Source: Thuidium tamariscinum (taxonomy: Eukaryota; Streptophyta; Bryopsida; Hypnales; Thuidiaceae). Taken from it: a stretch of 64,000 bases of DNA. This document shows positions 47,356 to 58,490 of this stretch, piece by piece. Within the stretch, counting starts at the first letter, position 1, and every line of letters begins with the position of its first letter. A model generated the notes under the pieces. The model was not told the DNA's origin. It was given only the letters and a program-made list of their open reading frames with translations, and did no database searches. The stretch covers positions 16,368,001 through 16,432,000 of the forward strand of contig OX344753.2 in NCBI GenBank assembly GCA_947034885.2, read 5' to 3'. Made by a program: the position numbers and the translations under genes.

Positions 47356-48345
47356 GGATCATTGCAAGAAATACTTCACATTCTATCTCAGAAATGTAGT
47401 TTTTTGGCGTAGAACTGGCAATCTTGTGCGATCCTGTCAGTACGGCGCATCTGCACTGTGCTTGTCAATGTTAGCCGTTGATTTAGTACTATATAGTACT
47501 ATGCAATACTACAAAGTACTACTGAGGCCACTAGGAGCAGAAAATAGTAGAAAAGGGGTCTGTGGACCTTTTCATTTTTAGCATTAGAAGAAATTTGAGG
47601 GCATTAGGAGACTGCGGGATCCCGGACTGCGGGAGCGTAGTTTCTGCCCTGTGAACTCGAATCCTACGTGGTCGGGACACTGCCACGTAATTAAAAAAAA
47701 TTCAAATATTTTTTTTGGACTTATTTTCATATTTCAGGACCCCAATTTTTTTTTTTCGATAAAAATTGGCCTGACATGGGTCTGCGGCATTGGGAGCCGT
47801 TTTGGGAACAGACCCGAAACGGTCCTGTAATGCCCTCAGATTTCATCTAATGTAATTCAAAAAAAATTCAAAAAAAAATTTAAGAAAAATTCATTTTTCT
47901 AAACAAATTGTGCTCACATTGCAACAAAAAATTCCTTTAAGAAATTTTTTCCCTCTTCATAGCCTTTGTACCTAGGAAGGTCATTTTGACCCCATGTATG
48001 CTATAGACATGTTTCTAATTTTATAAGAACTCATCGTCATCCCTTGTAATGTTAGTAAACCTCCAACTTGTCCAATTTGCTACTTCAAATTTGGATTTTT
48101 GGGTCAAAAATTGGACTAAAAATCTCCAAAATGGCCAAAGTAAACACCCAATTGGGGGAAATTTAAAAATAGTAAACTAATTTTTAAAATTTTAAAAAAA
48201 TTATTGAACATCTAAAACTTTTGTGTGCACCTTCATTCCAAATTTCAAGCCAAACAAAAAAAACATACAAAAGTTATGGGCTAAAAACTACCTATTGGAG
48301 GTCAAGGGGATAAAAAATAGGACAAGTGTTTTTTGCAATCACCCA
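47356..48345 (-). mobile_element. DNA element family E, copy 2, inserted in the copia element
   Basis: Inverse-orientation homologue of 8016-8769. Outer ends ATTGCAAGAAATACTT on the left and, inverted, GATTGCAAAAAACACTT on the right. Its own sequence is about 720 bp; the other 271 bp are MITE M3 at 47582-47852. It separates the copia integrase from the reverse transcriptase region. Confidence 0.65.
47582..47852 (+). mobile_element. CATTAG-ended MITE, copy M3
   Basis: 271 bp from CATTAGAAGAAATTTGAGGG to CCCTCAGATTTCATCTAATG. The terminal inverted repeats are about 28 bp with few mismatches. Interior phrases GAATCCTACGTGGTCGGGAC and GGCCTGACATGGGTC belong to the family. Comparison with element E copy 1 gives the pre-insertion site, which shows no duplicated target bases. 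Confidence 0.85.
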
Positions 48346-48719
48346 GCTAGTAGTTGTAAAACTAGGAAAAAAAATAGACTACTCAGAGACATCTTTTGAA
48401 CTAATTTGAATTCAAATCAGTAGTCCAAGGATCTAAGGCACTCCCACTTGTTGGAGCACACTTGGTACAATTGCATGTTGCATAAGATCTAGTTGAGGTG
48501 CTTGAATTATAGGTGGCGAAGTAGGGTTGATTGGTGCAAATAGAGGTAGTAGATCTCCTCCAAGTCCTAGCCATTGAGTAGAATCAAGTTGGCTTCCATT
48601 GATTTTGGTATTGTGAAGATCTTTGTCAAAAATCACGTCCCAGCTTTCTTCAATTTGTTGAAGCTCATTTATCCACTCAATAGCCTTTATTGGTTATATA
48701 ATATCCCATGAAGACTCCC

Positions 48720-49440
48720 TTTCTACTTTTGGTACACAGATTTTTCTTCAAGTTTTATACACATATGCATTTGATCCAAACACTCGCAAATGAGCAACTA
48801 ATAGTTTGGTCGTGTACCACTTTTTGTATGGCATGCTTCCAACAATCATGCGAGTTGTAGTCCGATTAAGTGTGTGTACTATTGTATGAGCTACTTCAGC
48901 CTGAAACTTGATGTGAACATGAGCTATATGTAGCATTGTTCTAACAGCTTTGATGATCATCTTGTTCTCCATGTCAACTACATCATTTTGCTTTGCATTG
49001 TATGGTACAATTAACTCTTGATGAATGTTTTCTTTTTCAAGAAACTCGGTGAAGGCTCTACAAGTGTACTCCATCCCATGGTCACTATAAAGCACCTTTA
49101 CTATGTGCCAAATTTCACACTTTAAATGAACAATGACAAAAGCATTTGAATGCTTGTAGTTTTTGAGTCTTAGACTTCAAACAATGGATCACTCCAAAAC
49201 TTGAGGAGTCATCTTTAAATGAACAAATATACAAGGCTTCTCCCACTAAGGTGGTATACATTGATCTACATAGATTTGTGTGTACTAACTCATCATGATG
49301 TTCTAAGCATACCTTGTACTCATTATGTGGAAACGCATTTCTATGTTACTTTCCATATACATATTCTAAACAAAATTTATGATCTTTGTTTTCAAGAATC
49401 AAACCATCGACTAACTCTAAGGAAACTATTAATTGGATAG
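48720..49440 (-). pseudogene. Copia integrase fragment
   Basis: The open minus-strand stretch 49095-48748 matches the copia integrase core: SDHGMEYTCRAF (second catalytic Asp), VPYNAKQND, then a motif where the catalytic Glu expected after NG(V/A) is replaced by Asp (VVDMEN), then LNRTTTRMI and HLRVFGSNAYV. Upstream zinc-finger sequence is broken. Non-functional. Confidence 0.85.
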
Positions 49441-50280
49441 TTGCATGATTGACATGTGAAAGCTTGCGATGCCATACCTCAAAGGATTGTCGATTGTCAG
49501 CAATAGTGGTCACTTAGAAACATTAAAAAATGCTTGATAAATGTTAAGTGAAACAACTCAATTACTCTCAACATCTTCTTGTTTTTGCTGAAATGTCAGC
49601 TTGTACATAGAAAGTCTTCCGTAATTCTAGTTCCAAACAACTTCAACCTCAAATCATTTGAACGTTACAAAAAACAGTCTCCATTTTTGGCTGACACCAC
49701 TGAAAACAATGGTTTCTTATGGTGCACCTCGACTTTCTAACTAAATGACAATCAACTCCAATTGACTAAGAAGACTAGTAACATTCTCTTCTTTAATCAT
49801 TGTGCATTTGTGAATATCTTGTTGTAGGTTGCAGACATTCTCAAAGGCATTTTGGTCATGGTATAGTTTGTATGAGTGTATCCCAAACCTCCTTAGAGGT
49901 GACACAACTCATGATATGAGGTATCCATAATTAGTTAATATAAAGCTTGGTTAGAAGACTATAAGCAACATTATCTCGTTTCTTCCATGCAAATTTAGTC
50001 TCTGCAGATGTTGTTTCTACAAGTCTAGCTTCAGTATCATCTACAACATCCATGAGATCTTTTCTAAGGAGACTACATGAATTTGAAACTTCCATAGGCA
50101 AAAATTAGATTCCTTAAAACAAAATATGTAGCCTATTTGCTCATCACTACTCTCAACCATAGCAAATAAAATTTGCAAAGTACTAGACTATTACAGTTGC
50201 TTTATAAAGTACTACAATTAACAACTTAAAGTATTGATTGACAATAGTTAGAGAAAGAACAACATAATGACAGTATATCA

Positions 50281-50293
50281 TGGGCCCATAACC
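50281..50293 (-). other. Primer-binding site complementary to the anticodon half of initiator tRNA-Met
   Basis: Directly abutting the 5' LTR, the minus strand reads GGTTATGGGCCCA. This is the complement of TGGGCCCATAACC, the anticodon stem-loop of eukaryotic initiator tRNA-Met. Drosophila copia and yeast Ty5 are known to prime from this half-tRNA; the usual plant copia site (TGGTATCAGAGC, tRNA 3' end) is absent here. Confidence 0.75.
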
Positions 50294-50767
50294 TGTTGAA
50301 CTCTAGTAGTAAATTGTGATACAATCAATACATCAATTAGATATAGTATTGCACACACATTGTTTTACAAGAAACGGATCGACAATCTTTTGACTCAAGC
50401 AATCTCTATGTATTATGCAAGTAGCTACTTACATATTCTCAATACTGAGGGATAGCACTAAGATCACTATACACCCATATATCTTAGCTAAGAGACATAT
50501 ATACTAATACCACAGCTAGAAACTCTAAGACAAGTTATAGCTCCATCTTGCATAGAACATACACTCACTCAAAGGCAGCATGCTAATCATGATATTTATA
50601 GATCCCTTATCTTCTTTATTCTAAGTGAGAACCTCTTGGTATAATTATATGGTCTATTATTGAGTACATTGTCGTGCAAGCTTTCACTAATGTCAACGTT
50701 ACTATGTACAACCATATGTTGAATCTTTCAATATGTTGTGATACTCTAATAGGATCCTTATACAACA
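50294..50767 (-). repeat. 5' LTR of the copia element
   Basis: 474 bp, TGTTGAACTC... to ...TACAACA on the plus strand, homologous to 45378-45891 (shared AGCTCCATCTT, GCATGCTAATCATGATA, GAGAACCTC.TGGTATAATTAT). Confidence 0.75.
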
Positions 50768-51202
50768 TACCAAGGTATTTGAGTACTAGAGTCTATCTTG
50801 CAATTTTGGAGGCAAATTAGTACCCCCACATTATATAGATTTGACCTCAATCTTAAACAAGTCATTACCAACAAGACGATGTTGGAGTGCATACAACAAA
50901 GGTTGTTCAAGAATTGTTTGCAAAGCAACCATTTTGCGTTTTAGAATGGCATGCATAATCCCTTGCCTTAAATCCCATTGAACATGTATAGGCCACATTC
51001 AAATGGGGATGAAACTTTTATCGTATTCCTCCTAGTCATATCCTTGATTTATGGGAGGAAGTGCAAGATATTTTCTTTTCCATCAATCTAGAGAAGTATT
51101 AGAGATTGTATGCTAACATTGTTGATCAAATTGTAGTTGTTTTGGATGCAAAAGGACAATAGACACATTTTTAAGTGGCATGTGAAGCTTAATGCAACAA
51201 CT
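50768..51202. other. Spacer, nothing recognised
   Basis: No gene or element boundary recognised between the copia 5' LTR and the 51203 element. Confidence 0.4.
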
Positions 51203-52200
51203 TAGGGTATGTTCCCACTTGGTGTTTGAAAAGAACAAATGTTTAGGGTATTGATGGGTTTCGAGCAGGATTTTTTTTCTTGACACTAGGAGGCTTGATG
51301 TCATTGTAGTAGAATACGGTTTCATGCCTACAAACAAAGGCGTTTTGAGATGCCGCATTGTGACAATGCTTAGCAATAGCTTTTATTGGGGAGTTGTTGG
51401 GTGTTCACATACAACAAAGCTTGGAAGTTGTAATTCACGGAGTTAGTGGAATGCTATCAACATGGTCTTTATCTACAACATACCATTAATCACAGAATTG
51501 GATTAGAGTTGAGCTTCAGCAGACGAGAAAAGAGAGGCATAGAGAAGTGTGGAGCTCATCTACTTCAACAGAGTTCCACCATTGCAGCAATGCAATGGAG
51601 GTATAGTTCATAAAACCTTGCATCAAATCTTTCTATCTTTTGGAGCAATAATTCAAAATTGTATTGCGTTATGTAATCGCCATTCTTATGATAGACATCC
51701 TCTTGAAAACAAATTCATGATATAATAGGAAACTTAGTTTGCCATCAATGACCTCCACTCATATCCTCTTCTGCCATTGCTTCCATCGACGTGTGATGTC
51801 TTTAGAAACCACAATTATTGTTGCAAATCGAACACTGCGCAAAGTAGTCAACTACAAGCTGTCATGGAAGATGCATTTTTTAACCCTGCAACAACTACTA
51901 GTGGTTGCTAATTCCTCACTTTTCTTTGCTAATGTGCCATCTAGAGCCCAAATATGTAAGACCCACCACTGGCCTTTGAAATCTACATTTCCGATTAATT
52001 GTAAAGTTGCACGTTAGGGATGCTGTTAAAAAAAACTTTGCCTTTGAACTACACAAAGTACTGCTCTTACCAAACCACCACACCACCAACCAAGTAGGCT
52101 TGAGGGAAAATTAAGCGCATTGGTCTAAACATTGTTCCACTTCCACGCACCTTCCTATAGAAAATCTAGCACCGTAAGCCCAAGTGGGAACATATCCTTA
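51203..52200. mobile_element. 998 bp element with ~20 bp terminal inverted repeats
   Basis: Left end TAGGGTATGTTCCCACTTGG; right end, read inward, TAAGGATATGTTCCCACTTGG with one or two mismatches. The TAGGG start resembles hAT ends, but the 8 bases on each side do not form a clear duplication. A 92-codon plus-strand frame (51739-52017) and an 87-codon minus-strand frame (51113-51376) are unrecognised. Somewhat richer in G and C than the flanks, so it may be a captured or decayed sequence. Confidence 0.6.
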
Positions 52201-55086
52201 GTCAATATATATAGTATGCTTCTAACATTTTTATTTACTTTGTTGTAATTGAAATTGTCCTTCATTCATTACAATATCGAGTATGACTTCATACTAGTTA
52301 ATTTTTACTTTCAATGTTTTTGATTTGATCACTCATTTTCATTGCATTGTCATTTACCTTGTCTCTTTCCAATGTAGACTCAATTTTCATAGTTACAATA
52401 TTATACCACAAAAAAATGAAAGTGATATGTGGAAGTCAAAATGTCTATATCAGTACATTTGTATGAGTGACACTTAAAAATGAATTCGTAACATGAAGCT
52501 TAAGTGACACTTGGAAAAAAAATTGTTTCCTTCATACCAATATACATTCCTTTTCAATGATATATTAAGCAATCTTTCAAAAAATGGTGTCCATATCTGT
52601 AAATTCTTATTAGACATGAAGTGACACTTTAAAAAAATGCCCTTTATACTAGTACATTCTTTGTAAACAAACCAAGTGAAAGGATATTGAATGAAAGGAA
52701 GTGGCAAATTAAGGATCTTCTACAAATATACATTCTCCATATCTTAGGCCAATCCTGAATATATATAGATACAAATAGTTCAAAACAAAATAGATGGATG
52801 CTCAATATGGTTTGGAGTACCACATGAATTTCTAAAACCATAGAATATTCATATAAATTTAAGAAAATACCATTTTTGTTAATATTAATAAATTTTAATT
52901 TAGTAATGTGTAAAAAATAGCATTATGTGTTGATCTCAAATTATGTGGAATTCTTTCAAGTGATGGTTGAAGGTGCTTCTTTTTGGATTGAAAATGAAAC
53001 AAACTTGAAGGTGTTATTCTTCCCATGTATATAATCTTGGAAAATATTCACCTATGACCAAATTGTAATTGTTGTACTTGTAATTCTAGTCAAACAATTT
53101 GCTTGAAATTCTCAACTAAAAACCACATGAACTAATCTTTAGCCTTGTAACTACCTTCAGTCCGTACAATATGTAAGACAAAAATAGAAATGTTCATCCT
53201 TAGAATTTTCTGTAAAATAGAACATCTTCTACAATCATTTGGCCTTCTATGAGTGTTCAAGTTTTTAATTTAATCCCTCAAGATGCTATGGATGTTTTTT
53301 GTCCTTTGGATGACCACACCTAGGATGGAAAAATATTTTTTTATCCAAATGTTTTTCCTAGAATTGCTTGTGTACATTTTCATTGAAGAGTATTGCAAAT
53401 TCCTTCATCATGGTATTATTAATTTTTCTAAAGTAGAAGATGCTTAATCCATGAATCACCCTTGTAGTAGGGCTTTCTTTTGGACCAATGTCCCCCTCAT
53501 TGACCTCACTACACAAGCTAGCTTTTGGAAGGACAAATGAATAGTGGTCCAATCTCAACAAATTTTACAAAATTTCGTTAGAAAAAGTCAAGCCTTGTTG
53601 TATATTTTAGACTTTTTTGAAATATTTGCTCTTAATTTGAGCCATAAAAATGATGTTTTTTGAATTTGACTCCAACTATTAAAGTGAAACTCATTAACTG
53701 CAATTTATACACCAATTGAAAAATTTGGAAAACCTGTGAATTTCAATACTAAATATCAATACAAAATTTGGACCTACAACTAGTGATTTCAAAATATGTT
53801 CCAAGTTTTTAGCCAAATGTTCATTTGGAAAAGATTGTTTTTTAATTTATACTAAGGGCATGAAGAAATTGAGTAGCAACCTAGTGAAATTTAGTAAGTT
53901 TTGAGATCACTACAGTACCTACAACCATGGTTTGTTGATATTCTAAATTTGGAATGACATGGTAACTTTTATCTATACCATGATGTTATACTACAACATG
54001 GTGAAAATTTACAGATTTTTTTAGTACACTTTATATTCAATATGAATTTTCATTATTTTCTCATACGAAATTCACAACAATTTCAAATTTTCCCCATAAA
54101 TATGAAAATCTGACGCTTGTAGACATATAATTTCATCTCCAAAAAGTAAATATGAATTTTTTCATTCATAGTGATAGGAGCAAAATGGGAGCAAACATAA
54201 GTTAGTGATATGCAGTGAGGCTTGAAATCAGTGGCTTCAAGGGTTATGCAAATGATTTGCACAGCACACAGGATTAAGGTGATCAGGTTAAGATGAGTTT
54301 CACCCTTGAAAACTTCACATATGAGTTTGAGTAAGCACACGTAAGTTTCTATTGGATCCTTGAAATGGCAAAAATCCGGATAGAGTCGGATGCAGAAGTA
54401 TGGATAACGCGGTTTAACCAATGATTTTCATACAAATGGCCAGGTGCTGGGCAAGATTCTGGCTGGATGAACCCCACAATAGAAAATAGCCCCAGAAATA
54501 AAAATAAAAAATAAGAATGTCAACCGAAGTCCACATGATAGCAAGACAATCCACAGAAACGTGAGTACTGCTACTCACAAAAAAGAGCAACCACAACGAA
54601 ATCAAAGTTCGTTCAGTTCGCCACATCGAATGGGTTCGAGCGAATGCGTCCACAATTGGTTGTCAAGTACATTTCGACCAACTAGGATCCCGGTATGACC
54701 AGTAGAAATACCTAAACCCTAACCCCTTTGAAGTGAGTACAGAGGAGGATGTCATAAACAAAAGCCTAACATAACACTCCAGCAAAACCGTGGACTCAAA
54801 CAGATATATTGATAAAGAAAACGGAGTTTGTGCAGCAAACAATGACGGCAGCGGAAACCAAGATCAATAGGAACTAGTAAGATGTAACTCATTGCAATAA
54901 GAAAAATTTCACGAGTCTCTTGCAAACAGAGACAGAGATAAAACTAACAACATGACAACACCTCAGCATGAGTGTACATATCCTATAACGCAGTGACTAC
55001 TAAATAAGAAGAGGCAGTGTGAAACCGAGTTCTCTAGAAGTTGCAGGCCAATTCCAAAACACCTGATTCAGGCAGACATAGCTCCA
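52201..55086. other. AT-rich intergenic DNA and 3' flank of eIF(iso)4G copy 2
   Basis: No gene recognised. The last ~350 bases before 55087 would be the 3' untranslated region of copy 2 and share nothing with the flank of copy 1. The frames at 53358-54653 are short and without motif. Confidence 0.45.
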
Positions 55087-57600
55087 TCAACTTAAGAGCT
55101 TCGCCAGGTCACTGGCTCCGGTCACGCTCAACAGACCCTCCTTGTCCACCGAAGACTTCCGACACACCTCGCCCAGCTGCACCTCGCTCTCCTTCAACTT
55201 CAACTTCCCAACCACAGCCTTCAGCACATCCTCTTGTAAAAACTCGTCCTCCAGCTTCAAAGCCGCCTCCCGCAACAGACGCAGCTCCACAGCACCGGAC
55301 AACACCAGACCCGCCAACAGGACACCAAAACGCTTCGGAGCCAACGGCGCATCCATCGACAAATCCTCCAGACCCTCGGTCACCAGCAACACGCCACCCC
55401 CCAAGTCCGAACTCGAGACAGCATCCTTCGAACGGAGGTGCACAAGCAGCTTCAGCACCAAGTCGCACTCCTTGTCTCGCATGTCCAGTGCCGTCGCGAT
55501 CGCCAAACGCACAAACTCCGGATGGAAGCTCGGACTCTTCAGTTCTTGCACGCACAGCAAAGCCTCGTTCAGGTCCACGATCGAAAAGTACTCCTTCAGC
55601 AGACTCTCCGACTTCTTCGTCAAATCCGCGGACGGAGCGGCTGCAGACACAGCAGGAGGCGCAGCCGCTGACGGTGCAGGCCGTGCAACCACCTCCCGAG
55701 CGGGCTCCGCAGCCTTCGCTGGCTCCGACACCGGCTTCGGCGAACTCGAACCCAGCAAAGCGCTCGGCTTGTCCATGAATCCATAACCACTGCCCTGGGG
55801 AAGAACCCTCGTACCCACGCCGCCCGCACGCAGGGCCGGAGAACCAAATCGGGCCGGACCACCCACGCCGGCCAGTGGCCCGCCCACAGAACCACCAAAG
55901 CCGGGAACCGGAAGCACCCCAGTGCCGTCCTTCCGGCTCTTGCGCAAGTTGCTCACGGTCTCCCAACCGTCGGCCTCCAGACCAGGACCCATGTAGCTCC
56001 CCATCATCGGGGCCCCAGGCATGCCCCCGCCGCCTCCCAGCATTCCAGGCATCCCGGGCATGCCCGGCATCATCCCTCCCGCACCAGGCATGAAGCCGGG
56101 GATGGCCGCGGCTCGCCCATTGCGCAGAGCCATCATCCCGGGTCGCAGACCTAATTTCGCCTCAGCCTCCGCGTGGATCTCGTTGATGGTCTTCGCCTTC
56201 ATCTCCTCACGCCGGGGAACCCACTTGTTCGACCTCATTTCCAGAATGTCGCGCACCATGAACCGGATTCGAGAAGGCAGACCCCGCGACTCCCCGATCA
56301 CCTTCAGCCGAGCGAAGTACGTGTCGAACGCCATCTTCGACTTGGCGCTCTCCTCGAGCTGCTTGCCCACCGTCGTGAACAAATGGCACAGCGCCTCCAC
56401 GTTCTCCTCCGCAGGGGTGGCCTTCGGGTCCTGGCCCAGGAGCTCCTGAATGCACGCGTGCACGATCTTCTCCGGAAGCATTTTCTGCTTGAACAGCTCG
56501 CCGATCAGCTTGATGTTCCCCAGCGTGCGCAATTTCACGCGCTTCTCCTTCTCGTCGCGCTCCAACGACTGCTCCGCCCTCGTCAACTTCTTGATCTCCT
56601 CGCGCAGCGCGTCCGCGCCCTCGAACTCCTCCTGGCAAGTGTTCAGCAGCACGCGACGGAAAGTGATCGGCTTGTCCCCGGCATGCTCGCCGGGAAACTC
56701 AGGCAGCTCCTTGCTCAAGTGCACGCACAGCTGCGCGTACATGGCGCAGAACGTCGGCTCCAGCACCGCCTTGTCGAAGATGAGCGAAATCACGGCCTGC
56801 AGGATCTCCGCGCTGCTGATGCCCGCCTGCACCATCTGCTCCGCCAAAAGGTCGTATTTCTCCGGCGTCAGCTTGTTCAGGATCCCCTTCACCGAGCGGT
56901 ACACCTTCTCCTTCTCCGACGATGCACCCCGGCGAGCCGTCCACGGATTCGCGGACTTCACGATTGCGGGTGCCGGCCCGGCAGGCGCGCTCTCCTGCTG
57001 CCGCTGCTGCATCGCCTGCGAGCCCGAATTCGGTTGCTCTCGCTGCCCGCCCCGATTGTCGCCCCTCTCATTCCTCTCAACCCTCTCATTCCGCTGCTTA
57101 GGGTTTCTATCCCTCTGCTGCGACGACGATCTCTCCTCGACCACGGGCGCGGGCGCGGGCGCCCGTGCCTTCCAATCTCGCGTATCGGGCTCGACCACTC
57201 GCCCCCCTGTCTGCTGCTGCTGCTGAGGCAAATCCCGAGGCTCCCTCCGACCCCACTCCTCCTCAGCTCCCGCACCAGCCGTCAACCCATCGATCCCCGA
57301 GTTCACTAGCTCCTCTGGCGCTTCTGTGCACGCATCGCGAAACTCCAACAGACGATCCCGCGTATACCGAATCCTATCATGTGATGCCCGCGGCAACCTC
57401 TCCGCGGCTCGCATCACGAACTTGCTGCCCCCCGCATTAGGGTTTGGAGCCTCCGTCTCAGCAAACAACAACCCCCCCTTGACGCCATTCTGGTTGGGTG
57501 CACTGTAGGGGCGGAGGGAGAGGGATCGACCTCCACCCCCGGGTCGCAACGACACAGACGGCGGGGCGGGGTACGAAGAGGGCGGCGCGGCGGCATCCAT
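55087..57600 (-). CDS. eIFiso4G: Translation initiation factor eIF(iso)4G, copy 2
   Basis: Intronless, 837 residues, same role as copy 1: the eIFiso4F scaffold that joins the cap-binding protein to the helicase and ribosome-recruiting factors. Layout: the eIF4E-docking motif YTRDRLL at residues 79-85; a charged Q/R-rich linker 120-225; MIF4G about 233-460; a Gly/Met/Pro hinge 486-600; MA3 from about 662. The DNA from 57251 down to the stop at 55087 is colinear with 38562-40726 without indels. I find only four differences (opposite copy 1 positions 38668, 38773, 38780, 39916), one of them coding (Pro190 here, Ser194 in copy 1). Before that point the proteins are only moderately alike. Convergent with copy 1, 14.4 kb apart. 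Confidence 0.93.
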   Translation of the reverse strand: MDAAAPPSSYPAPPSVSLRPGGGGRSLSLRPYSAPNQNGVKGGLLFAETEAPNPNAGGSKFVMRAAERLPRASHDRIRYTRDRLLEFRDACTEAPEELVNSGIDGLTAGAGAEEEWGRREPRDLPQQQQQTGGRVVEPDTRDWKARAPAPAPVVEERSSSQQRDRNPKQRNERVERNERGDNRGGQREQPNSGSQAMQQRQQESAPAGPAPAIVKSANPWTARRGASSEKEKVYRSVKGILNKLTPEKYDLLAEQMVQAGISSAEILQAVISLIFDKAVLEPTFCAMYAQLCVHLSKELPEFPGEHAGDKPITFRRVLLNTCQEEFEGADALREEIKKLTRAEQSLERDEKEKRVKLRTLGNIKLIGELFKQKMLPEKIVHACIQELLGQDPKATPAEENVEALCHLFTTVGKQLEESAKSKMAFDTYFARLKVIGESRGLPSRIRFMVRDILEMRSNKWVPRREEMKAKTINEIHAEAEAKLGLRPGMMALRNGRAAAIPGFMPGAGGMMPGMPGMPGMLGGGGGMPGAPMMGSYMGPGLEADGWETVSNLRKSRKDGTGVLPVPGFGGSVGGPLAGVGGPARFGSPALRAGGVGTRVLPQGSGYGFMDKPSALLGSSSPKPVSEPAKAAEPAREVVARPAPSAAAPPAVSAAAPSADLTKKSESLLKEYFSIVDLNEALLCVQELKSPSFHPEFVRLAIATALDMRDKECDLVLKLLVHLRSKDAVSSSDLGGGVLLVTEGLEDLSMDAPLAPKRFGVLLAGLVLSGAVELRLLREAALKLEDEFLQEDVLKAVVGKLKLKESEVQLGEVCRKSSVDKEGLLSVTGASDLAKLLS

Positions 57601-58400
57601 AGCTGGGCGGCAGCTGCAAAGGAAAAGAAAACACCGGGGAACCGAAGAAGAGAGGAAGAAAGCGGGTCACACACAGTCAGTCAGCCAGTCAATCCGAGCA
57701 CAGAAACAACGGACGGAGACCCAAGCCTGTGTTTCCGGTCGGGCCGCAAGATGCACTCCCACTTCCCTTTACTTCGCAATTCCCCTTCGTCTTCCTCTTG
57801 GACGTTCCGCTTGAACCGACCCCCCCAACCAGCAGCCAAGTCTGGCCGTGCCTTCCCTTCCCTTGCGACAATGCCTGACCTTGCTTCCTATATGATTCCT
57901 AAAGGGTCTCGATGCCTTTGCAACCTCGACAGACAGACAGTCTCTCACGGCTCCATCTCTTGTGTCCCGAGCTCAAAGCTTTGACCTAACTCTCGTTGAT
58001 GTTGGTCTGTTTCAGGACATGCATGGCCCACTGCAATACTCGTCTTTCACTGTACAGTACTGTACAGGGAGATGATGCTGGCCCTTGGAATTGGGTGGGT
58101 TGGAAGACTTGAGGCTTCTACTGTTGGGGAAAAGTTGATACATTACTTTGGGGGAAAAAGTTGATGCAATACTTTTACTTTGGAGGGAAAAGTTGATGCT
58201 TTTACTTTTTGTTATGGAGTAAAGGTTGGTTGATGCAATGGGGTTATACGTTCCTACTGTGAATACTTTGGGACCCCTGAGAGATTTATATATAGTACTT
58301 CAAGGCTAAGGTTTGGGAAAAGTTTCTTCTTTTACTTTGTGGAGTGAAGCTTACTTTTTTTGACGTTGGGAATGATGTTGTATAGCTTGCAATGTCTTAC
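57601..58400 (-). promoter_or_regulatory. Upstream and leader region of eIF(iso)4G copy 2
   Basis: On the minus strand the bases just before the ATG are a long pyrimidine tract ending TTTTCCTTTGCAG, 16 bases from the ATG. This is a good acceptor for a leader intron whose donor I cannot place. GC-rich to about 57950, then AT-rich. The 77-codon plus-strand frame at 57751-57984 shows no motif. Confidence 0.4.
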
Positions 58401-58418
58401 TTATAAGAAAGGGTAGTG

Positions 58419-58490
58419 CTTTTACTTTTGATCCCCTAAGATACTTTTACTTTTGATCCCCTAAGATACTTTTACTTTTCATCTCCAAAG
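58419..58490 (+). repeat. 25 bp tandem repeat, three units
   Basis: The unit CTTTTACTTTTGATCCCCTA plus AGATA is repeated at 58419, 58444 and 58469 (the last diverged). Looser ACTTTTACTTT and AAAAGTTGATGC repeats precede it from about 58120. Confidence 0.7.

Larger units (their letters stand above)
45378..50767 (-). mobile_element. Decayed Ty1/copia LTR retrotransposon
   Basis: Read on the minus strand the order is 5' LTR (50767-50294), primer site (50293-50281), gag/protease region, integrase (about 49440-48720), reverse transcriptase and RNase H (about 47340-46000), 3' LTR (45891-45378). Integrase before reverse transcriptase is the copia order. Frames are broken by stops and shifts throughout. 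The two LTRs are clearly diverged, so the insertion is old. A further DNA element (47356-48345), itself hit by a MITE, sits between integrase and reverse transcriptase. No target duplication is preserved. Confidence 0.85.

Noticed and set aside
55087-57600. Retrocopy with poly(A) tail as the source of the second eIF(iso)4G
   Set aside because: No A tract or shared 3' untranslated sequence follows the stop, and the 5' coding part is anciently diverged, which a recent retrocopy would not show.
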